A DNA stretch of 64,000 nt from the NCBI GenBank assembly GCA_026260175.1, contig JAKCWW010000050.1, positions 13,112-77,111 on the forward strand. The letters run 5' to 3'. This document shows positions 46,346-57,386 of the stretch, piece after piece; position 1 is the first letter of the stretch, and each line of letters opens with the position of its first letter. A program made the position numbers and the translations under genes. Origin of the DNA: Reticulitermes lucifugus (lineage: Eukaryota > Arthropoda > Insecta > Blattodea > Rhinotermitidae). A model generated the notes under the pieces. That model did not search any database. It was not told the DNA's origin and saw nothing but the letters and a program-made list of their open reading frames with translations.

Positions 46346-46735
46346 ATGGCAACGACATTGAAAACTTAGTCCCCAGAAGAAGTTCGTAGAGTGATTCGAT
46401 TTTACCCCCGAAATACTTCCTGCATCGAAATTCACCGCCAATTTTAGAGACGTATGGTAATGGTGTAAGGCGAGTGCAGCTTGTCAGAAAGTAGTCGAAT
46501 AGACGTCCATGATGATGATCGCACCGGTCGGCCCAGCACATCAGGGACGGTTGTGAGCACAGCACGCGTGGAAGAACTGATTTTGGAAAATCGAGGAATC
46601 ACAATTCCAGATTTATTCGGTGCACTGGGCGGAACACAGCACTGCCCTCGAAAGCAAAAGTTCGATTTATTCCGCGTCAAAATGTTTGAACTCGTGCTCA
46701 AATGGGACAAACGCATCACTGTCTTCCCGGAATAA
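46346..46735 (+). mobile_element. mariner transposase gene, internally deleted
   Basis: mariner transposase binds the element ends and cuts and joins DNA. One frame of 129 codons from ATG (46346) to TAA (46733-46735) reads M-A-T-T-L-K-T, then S-P-E-E-V-R-R-V-I-R-F. After two stops it reads D-V-H-D-D-D-R-T-G-R-P-S-T-S-G, the conserved DNA-binding-region motif, then V-E-E-L-I-L-E-N-R-G-I-T-I-P-D-L. It jumps straight to a C-terminal type segment, F-E-L-V-L-K-W-D-K-R. The catalytic D,D34D region is absent; normal length is about 345 codons. Three stops interrupt the frame. Terminal repeats were not found. Confidence 0.78.
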
Positions 46736-47164
46736 ATGAAAAATGATGATACTTCAGTGGAACATACACCGCTACATTTAACATTGGAGGGACTGCGCAT
46801 TTTATTTTGATGTCCTAGAAGATATTATTTATTGCACGTCGTTCGAAGTAACGAGTTCATCATCAGTTGACAAACAACTACTTCAGTGCCGGTATGCTCC
46901 CCGCAGACATGTTTCAGTTCTGATGAACCATCACCAGTGTATTACCAGGCAAAGAATTTGTTGCCCTGAACCTGGGAATGGAATTTCATAATCACGCGTT
47001 ATTAGTCTATGCGCAATGTGTTCTGACTACCAAGTAGACGTCTTTTTCTCAAATTAGTTTGTTAGCTACGCGAATACGAGCCAACTACTCGAGAAAAATA
47101 AAGCGTCACTTTGCAGAATTAATTTAAGGTAATAACTGTCCATTCCTCTTGTTAAATGTATTGC
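46736..47164. other. No feature recognised
   Basis: The repeated ATCAGTTGAC and CATGTTTCAGTTCTGATGAA near 46860-46930 resemble the tails of other repeats but cannot be assigned. Confidence 0.4.
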
Positions 47165-47336
47165 GTCCGTGTACACGCCGTGAAGGCACAAACTTATAGG
47201 ATAAGTAGAGCTATACTTCCATTCATTCTTAACTGCGGCACTAGATGGAAGGTGAGAAGTCAGCTTCAATCCCTGCAGCTCGAACTCTGGAAAACAAAAC
47301 TCCCGGTACCAAGTTAATAGGAGGCTTATTGCGGAA
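47165..47336 (-). mobile_element. SINE-A copy 11, 3' half
   Basis: On the plus strand the complement runs TGTACACGCCGTGAAGGC, TCATTCTTAACTGCGGCACT, AGATGGAAGGTGAGAAGTCA, then CCCGGTACCAAGTTAATAGG. The tRNA-like half is missing. Confidence 0.75.
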
Positions 47337-47442
47337 ACTCTTATAAAAGCAAAATATTTAGCTTCTGCAAATTTATTGTTCTTGTGACGCAGGTAGGCAT
47401 GTGAGATGCTTCTGAAGCCGGTGAATAAGAATAAGTACCAAC

Positions 47443-47473
47443 ATTTCGGAGAACTTGCTGCCGCCATCTTCAG
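47443..47473 (-). other. CTGAAGA...GAAAT core, M1-like
   Basis: On the minus strand CTGAAGATGGCGGCAGCAAG is followed by TTCTCCGAAATGTTGGTAC. This is the inner half of an M1 element, with GAAAT in place of GAAAC. The outer terminus is not visible. Confidence 0.5.
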
Positions 47474-48166
47474 GATGCACACTCTTATATGCTGAAGGTG
47501 GAGGCAGTGGATTCCTTCACGACGCTTCTGCCTACCGAACTACAAAGATTTACATACCAGAAGCTGTAATCTTCATGATGCAAGAAGCTTATCAGTGACA
47601 ACGAATGCCTGTCCAGGCTTCCAGATCACAATCACTGAGGATGACGTCAACAAATTACCCATTCCAGTACTGTATCATTCAGTTTCGTTCGATCACTCCC
47701 AAGTTGAACCACCGATGAGTTCACGAAAGGAATCCTGGTAACTGTAGCATCATTAATAGAAGGCAGTCGTAATTAACATTCGAATGAATGTATTAACCTG
47801 TAATTCACGAAAGAAATTCCAGTGAAGCAAGAAAAGAGTAAAATCCTGCCGACAATAACTTGTTGCTTCGCTCTGTGCCTACGATTCATTAAGTTTTTGT
47901 GCGTTCAGTTTCAGTCAGTTGAAGCATTCTTTGTTGCCTACGGTAACGACACAATAAAAGTAACAAAAACAAATTCGAATCGCATGGACGAACGAGTTAA
48001 CAATACCTCAACTACAAATTCGCTTTGTCAGAATATCCTAATTTGCAGCAACAAACACGATTCTGATGTGCTTCAGTACCTAATGATAAGGGATGGCTTT
48101 AACTAACGGACCCTTCACAGGAGGTATGTACATCGAAACTGAATTGGACAGTCAATCTCTGAAAGG
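47474..48166. other. No feature supported
   Basis: A 94-codon open frame at 47822-48106 is AT-rich and has no recognisable domain. Confidence 0.4.
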
Positions 48167-48402
48167 CAGGTCCGAACTAAGGCGTGCTAAGACGTCACTA
48201 GAATAATCGGAAATATGGCGCTAGTGAACTCAGGTTTCCACACGCGAAATAATTTCTCCGAAAATTATCCGCAATTTGGGCACGGGCCCTCAAAAATTTT
48301 CGCCAGCGCTGTCTTAAACCGAAAATTTTAAAGAATATGTGTTTGAAGGGGCGCCAAATTATTAGAGTGCCAGGGGCGCCAACATGTCTCGAGCCGGCCC
48401 TG
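48167..48402. mobile_element. Non-autonomous hAT-type element, 236 bp
   Basis: The right end GAGCCGGCCCTG is a classic hAT terminus (CAGGGCCGGCTC in complement). The left end CAGGTCCGAACTAAGGCG is a diverged partner. Flanks CTGAAAGG (48159-48166) and CTAAAATG (48403-48410) agree at 6 of 8 bases, consistent with an old 8-bp duplication. The interior is non-coding and has GGGGCGCC twice. Confidence 0.65.
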
Positions 48403-48497
48403 CTAAAATGTCGTTTATATTTTTGACCAAACAATGTTCAACGTCCAAATAATCGTCCCTCTCTGTGGTGCATTGGTCTTAGGCTTGGTATTTAGCA

Positions 48498-48498
<1 letters not shown>

Positions 48499-48532
<34 letters not shown>
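48499..48532. repeat. (TA)n microsatellite
   Basis: About 17 uninterrupted TA units. Confidence 0.95.
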
Positions 48533-48534
<2 letters not shown>

Positions 48535-48667
48535 AATTCACGCAGCATGGTCTAATACCATTTGATAGCTTCCTAATTAACCTGTAGAGCAGATTTTAAA
48601 TAAAATGTATAAACACTTCTACTTAATGAGATTTCCGGTCTTCATGGAGGTGAAAATTTAGACTGTG

Positions 48668-48821
48668 TTCTTCTGGGATATGATACCGTGTAGTCTTGTG
48701 GTTACCAACTTTGGATGAACTTGTCCCCATATTCTACCCTTCTACACTCCTACGCCAAAATATACGGCAGCAAACTCCTTCGAAACGTTGGTGACCGCGA
48801 TGTGTCATAACCCGAAAGATC
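48668..48821. mobile_element. M1 MITE, both ends, about 154 bp
   Basis: The left end TTCTTCTGGGATATGATACC leads to GGTTACCAACTTTGG. The right half reads GGCAGCAAACTCCTTCGAAAC, split by family consensus, then GTTGGTGACCGCG and TGTCATAACCCGAAAGA. The right terminus is worn. It is similar in size to the copy at 10111. Confidence 0.65.
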
Positions 48822-49440
48822 ACAATTTAAAACACCAGTTTATAAATGGACTCCATATTAGCAAAACTTCAGTTCTTATTTTCTGGAATGACTCCTAGAT
48901 TTATGATACGTTGAGACCCTATCATATAACACGAATAAAGGAAGGCTGTGAGAGAAAGCGGGACGAATTATTTGAAAATATCACTGTGAAAGATAAGTCA
49001 ATCCTTAACATTTCGGAATTTTATTCGGAAGGTGCCCGGTTAGCTCTATTGAGACAAACCTGTCCTCACTGATGTTTCTGTGGCTTTTCTCTCTTCCTCC
49101 ACTTACGAGTATTAATTAGTATTTAGAAGCGTTCTAACTGTACTATACTGTTATTATCACAGTCTCAGACTCGTCACTTCGAAATAGCCCCATCCTACCC
49201 CAGAGTACTTATAACCGCACACCCCTCTCAAAGACCTTATGTACCTTAGACTGCTCGGCCACAGTAGTCGACATAAGACAGCACCGTCAGTAATAGCTTT
49301 AACTTTAACAAGTGAAAATTTCATACGGAAAATGTAAATCGTCCTGTGACAAAACACCGCACCTTAAAAGCATATAGGAGAGTAAGCAAATTTTAACATC
49401 TGTATGGTATAAGATATTACGAACACATACGTGCACTCTG
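48822..49440. other. No feature recognised
   Basis: Nothing supported. Confidence 0.5.
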
Positions 49441-49448
49441 TTAGTCTC

Positions 49449-49481
<33 letters not shown>

Positions 49482-49482
49482 G
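49441..49482 (+). repeat. (TCTG)n and (TC)n simple repeat
   Basis: TCTG units run into TC units directly at the edge of SINE-A copy 12. Confidence 0.9.
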
Positions 49483-49608
49483 TCCAAGGAAAGAGACCCA
49501 GTACGTACTTGTTAAGAGGGTGGGTGGGACCCAGAGTCGGTATGGCCTGATGGGAAAGAAAAGAGTCAAGCCTTGCCGGCAGTCTAACCATGGTCCATCC
49601 CGTAACCA
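49483..49608 (-). mobile_element. SINE-A copy 12, middle fragment
   Basis: GGAAAGAGACCCAGTACGTA, GAGGGTGGGTGGGACCCAGA, GTCGGTATGGCCTGATGGG and TTGCCGGCAGTCTAACCATG follow the family in complement. It lacks the tail, which is replaced by the simple repeat, and most of the head. Confidence 0.7.
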
Positions 49609-50367
49609 ACATATTACTATATGAATTATCCCAGCTGACAATGTATTAAAAGCTATACACTTTTAAGTTCTGACGTTACAAAAATTTCCAGAAGTCTTTC
49701 TGTGGAAAATTAAAGATAGTGCAGTTTCCGAAACATTATACAGATATTCTTTCCTTTAAAGTGAAAAGTTTAATATACTTAATTCAATTCATTTAAACAC
49801 GAGACTCAAATAAACAAATTTAATTAGTTACATGTATAATGTTATTTACATTTGGGAGTTGCTTATTTTATGTTACGGAACAAAAAACGTATCCTCCTTT
49901 TTTGTTTTGTTGTATCAGCCCAGACAGAATGAAATAGAATGTAGCAGCTGCTGATAGAACCCTAATTAAAATAACAACACTCCTTCTCATTAGCGTTCAC
50001 AATTCAACTCTAGCGCACTAATTATGAATGCTGCACCTTAGCAAGCTACTCTACCAAACGTGAATGTCAAATTAGACTTCATTCTTGTGCTGGTATCAAC
50101 CCAAACACACGAAAGGGGTCTTCGACACACTAACCACCACTTGGTTACAGAATACTGTTTCTTAAATATTTTTCTTATACCTTCTACATCCCTCGTATTC
50201 ACTTTTCTGGTAAAAGGAACAGATGTGTAATATAGCACTACGGATACATATTTGATAATTAAAAAAGAAAGAAATGTTACGGATATAACCCACCTCTCGC
50301 AATGTCTGGACATCTATGAAGTAAAACTAAATTTAATTAAGATAAAAAATAATGTGTTTATATCCAA
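49609..50367. other. No feature recognised
   Basis: Nothing supported. Confidence 0.5.
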
Positions 50368-50657
50368 AAGATAAATGTATCCCTGTACACACCATTAAAG
50401 TATGTGTGGGAACGGCGGTCTAACTCCACTCATTCTTAACCTCGGCACTAGATGGAGGTAAGTAGTCAGCTTCACGCCCCTGCCGCTTTACCCCCGGGGA
50501 AGGACCCTGGTACCCATTGAATACAAGGGCTGGGTGGGCTCCACAGCGGGTATGAACACTTTGAAGTGGAAAAAAATTTCTTACCCGTTCCAGGCATTGA
50601 ACCACGATTTCTTGGTTGTCCAACCCGTAGCGCGATCACTGTACCGGCTATACTGTC
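50368..50657 (-). mobile_element. SINE-A copy 13, full length
   Basis: Tail to head: ATGTATCCCTGTACACACCA, TCATTCTTAACCTCGGCACT, CGCTTTACCCCCGGGGAAGG, GGCTGGGTGGGCTCCACAGC, a B-box complement near CATTGAACCACG and the head GATCACTGTACCGGCTATAC. No clear duplication flanks it. Confidence 0.85.
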
Positions 50658-51602
50658 CTTTAGTGCAACTAAAGTAGTGTTAAAATTCATGACTAGCTAT
50701 TAAATCTGTACTTCATTTCAGTGATTTTAACACATACCCTATTGCCACCACTTGCACGAAATTCTGGATATGGAGCACGTAATTTTATAAACAAAGCACC
50801 AATCTTTGTAACACACATTGGCCTGCCTTTCCGGGGGTAAAGGAAGCAAAGAATAGCGGTATAATGCGTTAGAAATAAATCAAAAGTAATGATAGGTGAA
50901 TAAAATTAATTACAGTGAATGATTACGAAGATTTGCTTAATTTATTTAAGAAAGGATGGGACATGTGTTGTAGATACGATATCAGGATAAGAATAAAGTG
51001 TTTCATGTCACGTATTTGTCACAAGAAAAAGAGAAGTTCTAAATGGCATGTTGCCAAATACAAGCAGGTAGTTAAGGAGAGTATGTCAATGAGACATCAG
51101 TACTCGTACTATGAATTCATATTTTACATAACTTTCGTGTTTGCAAAGAGGTTCGATATTCCTTGTACGTTTGGCTGTTTAAACTCGGGGGAGAACTAAT
51201 AGAAGGCATTATACAATACATGGGTTTATGAGGCGGATCGTCTGTGAGAAACAAAGAATGAGTTCAAGTTTAGTGATTCCATAGTTATTTAATGACGCTT
51301 TTCCGATGAAAGGGCTATATTCTGTTGAATGGTAAAATGATTATGTACGATTAGTTGAAAAGAATGTGGAAGTAAGAGGTTGGTGCTATTTGAAAGAACC
51401 TGCATACCACATTATCCCAGCAGTTTCCTGGTATGACTGAAGAGAACCACAAAATTCAGTCAGAATAGCTGATTTCCGGGCTGAGGTTTGAGACCTCCCA
51501 ATTGTAAAGGACTTCTAAGAACTTGATGGCGGAGTTCTTTAAAAGGTGATTTCAGAACTGCTTTCTAAATAGGTAACAATGTATGCCAGTTGAAGAGGTA
51601 AC
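50658..51602. other. No feature recognised
   Basis: A 94-codon plus-strand frame at 50915-51199 starts in AT-rich sequence and has no known domain, though it is Lys, Ser and Tyr rich. I do not support it as a gene. Confidence 0.4.
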
Positions 51603-51714
51603 TTTCTGGGATGTTACGTTTTGTCGACTGATTTTTACCAACGAATCGGAGGCAGCAAACACCTACAAAATTCTGTAGCTATTTATCAGTCGACACGGCA
51701 TAATACCCCAAAAT
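51603..51714. mobile_element. Short M1 MITE, both ends
   Basis: The left end TTTCTGGGATGTTACGTTTT, then GTCGACTGATTTTTACC, is mirrored by the right end ATTTATCAGTCGACACGGC, then ATAATACCCCAAAA. Total length is about 112 bp. This is one of the best examples of the inverted ends. Confidence 0.7.
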
Positions 51715-52477
51715 AAAGCTTTATCAGCATCTCAGTAATACCAGTTCTTTCAAATGTAGCGTACTTTTAAGTACGTTTCACTAAATACTGTGCAACTTTA
51801 CAAATTACGAGATTCTAAAGCTATTGCATCTAGATTTATCAAATGTGGCACGCTGATTTCGTAAATTACAAATATACTGACGTCTTGAAATATTCTAGTT
51901 TTAAAATTCAGACAGTCCAGAAAAGCCTGGAAGGATTCAGAGAAGTTATCTGATCAAATTTAATTGTGAGTGTATGTTGTACAGTGTGCTTTACTTTACT
52001 CTCAAAAATAGAGCCGCGAGTAAAGCTGATTTAGAACATGGGCACACTACATACACTCTTGTTGACAAAAGTGAAAGCAATTAGCCCCTTTATCGTGCCA
52101 CGTTTTTGCAATTGAGGGATAGGTGTAGTATTTAATGAAATCTGCATAACTCAAAGTATGTATTTACATACATGTTTTCGGTTTCCTTAAGCTGTGCTGG
52201 TGATTTTGCCATTTAGAGCAGGAAACCGACCAAACTGGCTCAAACTGGTTTCTGACGTTTAGGCGGGATGTGCTTGTTTCCAGTGTTGGCCAGGGCACCA
52301 AATATCCTTTCCTCTTTCGTGATTTTACTCAGATCCTCCGGGCAAGTACCGGGATAGTATGTCAATTAGTCTTTAACTTGTCCCTCCACGTCCTTTCCAT
52401 TTCGCTAACCATCACATCATTTGGTGCTACATTGAGAGGCTGAGAGTTTCCTTAAATAAACCACATACAAATAAATA
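51715..52477. other. No feature firmly supported
   Basis: 52379-52400 shares a 22-base block, with one mismatch, with 36583-36604, hinting at an unnamed repeat. Nothing else is seen. Confidence 0.4.
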
Positions 52478-52733
52478 AGGTAAACGTCGCCCCCTAGCAA
52501 GCCATTGGAGGCACAGAGAGGAGGTAGAGGTATAAAGCTAACCCATGCTTAACCTCGGCGCTAAATGGGGGTGGGAGGTTAATGCCACGCCCCGGCCGTT
52601 TTACCCGCGGGAAAGAGATTCGTACAGGAGGCTGGGTGGGACCAGGGCTAGCCTGGACGGGTGTGGAGAATAGAAAATCTCTTGCGCTTATCGGGTTTCG
52701 AACCCCGAACTATCTAGCCCGAAACGAGTCGCT
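52478..52733 (-). mobile_element. SINE-A copy 14, alternative 3' tail
   Basis: The tail in complement is AAGGTAAACGTCGCCCCCTA then GCAAGCCATTGGAGGC, the same type as at 41186. The middle and B box (complement of GGGTTTCGAACCCCG) are well kept. The head ends near ACGAGTCGC, so the first tRNA-like bases are missing. Confidence 0.83.
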
Positions 52734-54104
52734 CTTCCTGCCCCCAATTTAGTATATTGCGTTCTACTGCCTTATGGGCATCGTCGAGTTACTCTTTTTT
52801 CACCTTAGAAAAGGTCAACTGGTGCATTCTCATTTGTTACAGATTTTACACAACACTGGACTTAGGAATGTTATAAATACATAGGTAACTACGGAGCATC
52901 TAATGTGCTTGCACTGTGTTTCGTGTTCCAGAATCCGCAGTTTGGAATACCGCGTAGTCTCCGTAGTTCCTTCAGTCCTTCCGTACAAATGCTGAGATAC
53001 TGCCTCAGTATAAGCAACCATCGATTTCCTTGCACATTAGTATCACTTTATCATTCACTATCTTCTTGTCAATCGACCCTTGTATATTCTGTGACTTTGT
53101 CGAACCGTTAACAAATAAACCAGGACCGTCAGGATCAGTACAATTACAACAAAGGACACTTTTAACGTCTGGTACTTCAGGTGGTCCCCAGAAATAGTTT
53201 ACTCATTATGTTGAGTCCATTTCGAATATAGGCCACGCAGACTAAACTTGTTTTCAAATGACGTGTTTTATCTTTCTCAAATCAATATTCGGGTGCATAA
53301 AATATTTACACAGTTTCACTTAGGTTCTTATCAGACAAGGTCAGCGAATGATTTTCTATCAGTAATATGTGTATTTATTCAATTTATCGTTGTGTTAAGA
53401 GCTCTAAAGCAATTGGTAAGGTCCTGTCTAAACGTGTAATACCACCAGTCCCGTGCATATATGTTCTTGTGGTCCTTGAACTCCAGACAAATCAAGCAAG
53501 TAGCAGCGTGTGCACAATGTGGTACAGTCTATGTCATTCTCAAACCGAACCCTGCTGTCCTTCAGGAAAGGGGGCAAACATGACCGACAGAAATAAAGAC
53601 AATAAATATAAGACTAGGAAATTTGTATAATTTACGCCACAATTTTCAAAAATGAACCATCAGAAGTTGGAAAATTTCCAAACGACGCCGCCACCAAACA
53701 TCTGCAAATAAAATGCTGTTTGTAACAAACGCTGTAATATATTAATGCCAGCTTAATTTCTAAATGGCTTACATATATTTTTTGGACTATAAACCAAGTT
53801 CCAAGCATCCATTAATGTACTGTACTTACTGGCACTTACCGATAAAACATTTTTATAGAAATCGCCTCAAATGCCTTCCAGTATTTGATTTTCAAGTTGC
53901 AAATTAAAAGAAGGGCCTAGTGTTATAAATCAGTATGTGACCATATTGATCAATTATAAAGTAGGCAACCACCAAACATTGTACATAAAATTGTGACACA
54001 AATTTAATGGTGCATTTTCTATGCAACAGCATGCAAAGAAGGTCACAAATGCGCGATTGTTGCTACACTCAGCCCACGAAGCAGACATAGTAACTTAAAA
54101 GGAA
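52734..54104. other. No feature recognised (1.4 kb)
   Basis: Short AT-rich open frames only. Confidence 0.5.
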
Positions 54105-54387
54105 AAATTACACGTATCCATGTGCAAGAAATGAAGGCATATTGGAGAGAGGAGTTATAGCTCCACACATTATTAACCCCGGCGATAGATGGGGTGAGTG
54201 GTCAGTTTCACGCCGCGATCGCTTTTCCTCTAGCAAGAGCCACCGATACCCATTGTATATGAAGGTGGGTTGGCTCCAGAGCCGGTTTGGAGACAATAAA
54301 CATCTCTTGACTCTGCCGGGAATCGAACTACATTCCTCGGTTTTTTCAGCTCGCAGCCTAGTTGCTATACCGACTGAGCTCTCCTGG
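54105..54387 (-). mobile_element. SINE-A copy 15, full length
   Basis: Tail to head: CCATGTGCAAGAAATGAAGG, CGGCGATAGATGGGGTGAG, GGTGGGTTGGCTCCAGAGCC, GCCGGGAATCGAACTACATT (B box in complement) and the head TTGCTATACCGACTGAGCTC. The copy is complete but moderately diverged. Confidence 0.87.
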
Positions 54388-55039
54388 TCCCCATCTAATT
54401 TGAATGCAAAGAAAACAAGCCTAAGTTTTATGCAGAGACAATAACTGCCTCTCAGTACCTTACCTTCCTTAACCGCCCTGATAAAGTAACGGTACTTGTT
54501 TTAAAGCAACATTCGGTTGATTCTCACGCAATTATGAGTGTAGTACATAACATTATGTTTTACCTTCAATGTGTCGAGAAAAGGATTGTAATTAACAACA
54601 CTGTCGATCAGGAGGTAATATTTATTCCAAACACTACAAAATTTAAATGTCAGCGTGAATGTAAAAAGTGGGGATGGTACACAGGGGAATTGATGACGTG
54701 TCAGTAAATAATTGCGGAGACTGTGTAGGGGAGAATGTTAGTAGTATTCTTCGAAACGTCGGTTCAGTTCTGTACGTCATTCTGTTTGTTTGAAGTGAGT
54801 CCAGAGACTGAGCGAGTGTGCCAAAGTTGCACCAGCTTGCATCCAACGCCACCACATATCTTTCTTTAGTCAACACAAGGGAAGAAAACTACATCCCAGT
54901 TGTCTTCACAGCTAAGAAATGCATGGCTATACGGACATCAACACCATCCCCCGTAAAGGAAATATAAACAATAAGCCATAGAAAAAATACAAAGAACAAA
55001 AGTTTGAAAGCAAGAGTTTACAGAAGAAACAAACAGTTA
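54388..55039. other. No feature recognised
   Basis: Nothing supported. Confidence 0.5.
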
Positions 55040-55830
55040 TTAACAGATCCTCACCATGCAGCACGATGCTAGAAGCCGCAAGGAGCAACAGGGAGGGTTT
55101 CTCTGGGTCTTCAGACAAGATGACTCTTGCACTGCTGTCACCAATACATACTGTGTTTCTTACACGGACACCATTAACATTTTGTATCTGTTTACTAACA
55201 ATAAAACCAGACACAAACACGTTTCACTTTTAAGAGAGGCTTCTTCTTGTAACTAAAAAATAACAAAACACTTTGCACGGCACGAAGCAACAACACCTGG
55301 TGCAATGACACTATCACAAACAACACTAAGAGCTCTCCACACGTGTTGCCAATACGACCACAAGCAGTCCAGAGCACCGACTCTGGTCCTGCCACGGCAG
55401 CCCACCCACACCAACAGGCAAGACAACAAAGAATAGTTCTGTATGCGCGCGCAAGTTTCGGCACAAGAAAAGAACGGAGACTCAGCTGAAGTTTCTGCAG
55501 GAGGGGTGAGAGGAACAGAGTTTTTCCAGTTGAGGCAATGGTTGGCAGACGGCACAAATAATACTGCACTAAGCAACTCAAGACCGCAACACCAGAGGTA
55601 CGTCGGCTTGTTTTCCTGTCGGTCCGACCCGAATATTACCGGACACAACCGATACTAGAGCGACAGAGATAGAAATGCTCTTTAGAGAGTGAAAGAGACA
55701 GATAACATCCCTGAGGGAGGAACAACTGGACGACTAGCTGAAAAGCTGCATGTCTTGTTTATCTTCTTTGTGGTGCACGCTGGTGTCCCGAGTCGCTCTT
55801 ACCTGGCAACTAAACTGACAATGATCAAGT
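55040..55830 (-). other. GC-richer, repeat-free block; candidate promoter or first-exon region
   Basis: This is the longest stretch with balanced base content and no repeat. On the minus strand two overlapping frames of 128 and 131 codons (55195-55581 and 55253-55648) are open, but they show no domain and use different frames. A consensus donor-like CAG-GTAAGAG lies on the minus strand at about 55795-55803. An ATG directly followed by GTGAGG lies at about 55051-55059. A 5' untranslated exon of a host gene on the minus strand is possible; chance is also possible. Confidence 0.22.
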
Positions 55831-56284
55831 TACATTTCTTTTAGTGTGGATAAAAAAAGGGTCTAAGAATTGTGGGTTGAACCCCAACTTGCTCTTCCGT
55901 TCTCCTCGAGTTCAATTCCAGTATACCTACCTGGATTTACAAGGCTCTAAAACAGGGGTCTAAAATATCCATCCCTCCAATTCAGTTTGTATGGCACTCT
56001 CACTTATCATTTTACTAATTACAGAATAATGGCCCAACTCTATGTCGAAGGTTTTTAAAATTTAATATTCCTGGATGATAACGTACATCATACGTCAGCT
56101 AAAAGATAATGCAATGAAGTTTTAAATTCAGCATGAATAACATGTGATTTTGTTGTTGAAAGTATGAAGTGTTCTTAATGGCGTGTTTTTTTCTGCTGTT
56201 GTGGCAAATAACGGTATACTGCTGGGTGAGTATTACACGCCCAATCTCCCCGTCTGGCTACTCTTCTTGGACTGTGTGACCATG
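55831..56284. other. No feature recognised
   Basis: Nothing supported. Confidence 0.45.
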
Positions 56285-56355
56285 AAGATGAAGGCACTAC
56301 GATACTTCTAAACTTCCGGAAATATTACCCGACACGGCGTCTCATCTCAGAAGAC
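56285..56355 (+). mobile_element. M1 right-end fragment
   Basis: GAAGATGAAGGCACTACG then CTTCCGGAAATATTACCCGA and CACGGCGTCTCATCTCAG end at AGAAGAC (56355). A weak left partner TCTTCTTGGACTGTGTGACC precedes at about 56264. Confidence 0.5.
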
Positions 56356-57338
56356 TTGAAACTTCAACGACACAGCTGTGAGAACCTTTGATCTAGTATA
56401 AAAGTTACCTCCTTTGTTGCTTAAAATGGCATGCGGCCCGCCTTAAATTTCAAAATTATTTCTTTCACGCACCCTCTATTTGAGTTTTCAGATCCATGCC
56501 CTAGAAGAAGGAACTCGTCAAACGTCGGTGGAATTATGAGTGCCCCAGCAAGCAGGGCTGTTCTCACGGAGTCCCAGCTGACAAGAAAATCGAGTTACTC
56601 GTAAACTTTGTATAATCACGTTCTGACGTCTGTAGCTAATCTTCCTTGTAGTGAAAAAGGAATACTCAACACTGCCTCATCGTTAAATGTTCATTCATAA
56701 TGAAGACACGCGCAAGGCATATTAAAAAAAGCGCCTTCTTAGTAAAGTTGTCGGGTTTCTTTTAAAACATATTGGAGGCATATATAATAGTGTTCGTCTT
56801 CATTATTTACAGCTTGCTAATAGGCCTACTGTACAAGATTTTCAAAATTTGACACAGCTAAAATGAATGTAAACAAGACAGGCGATGTACGTATAAACAT
56901 ACAATGAGGCGCATTCGTGTAACTATTGTTGCCGTGGAAAAGCAATAAGTATTACATATTCTAAGTGTGTGTCTGTAGCCTTATTTATCCAGCATGCAAA
57001 GTGCACGCGCCGTATTATATTGGCATCTGTGGCCTGTCTGGCTCTACCATATTTTTCTACATTATCTCATAACTGGCACTATTTTCGGTAAAAGGATTTT
57101 TACATAAAATATGGCTTTGATTTTCTCTAAACATTTTGTCTGAAACATTTTTCATTCTAAGAAGAATTCAGCGAGATACTATCATAAATGTACACAGATC
57201 TTCATGTAAAGTACCCGTTATTCTTGTCAGATTTTAATTAAACTGGTAATTTCTCGACAGATTTTAGAAAAATAGCCAATATTAAATTTAATGAAAATCC
57301 GTCTAGTGGGAGCCGAGTTGTTCCATGCGGACTTATGG
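56356..57338. other. No firm feature; body of a GACA-associated repeat near the end
   Basis: The segment 57200-57338 (AATTTAATGAAAATCCGTCT and similar) is the type of sequence that often precedes a GACA array in arthropod repeats. Its family is not identified. Confidence 0.4.
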
Positions 57339-57386
57339 ACGGACAGACAGACAGACAGACAGGTGGACAGACAGACAGAGAGACAT
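57339..57386 (+). repeat. (GACA)n microsatellite
   Basis: Imperfect GACA units with one GGTG interruption and a GAGA end. Confidence 0.92.

Noticed and set aside
46305-46800. Minus-strand frames over the mariner remnant
   Set aside because: They are shadows; the plus strand carries the recognisable transposase motifs.
47822-48106. 94-codon open frame
   Set aside because: AT-driven composition and no domain.
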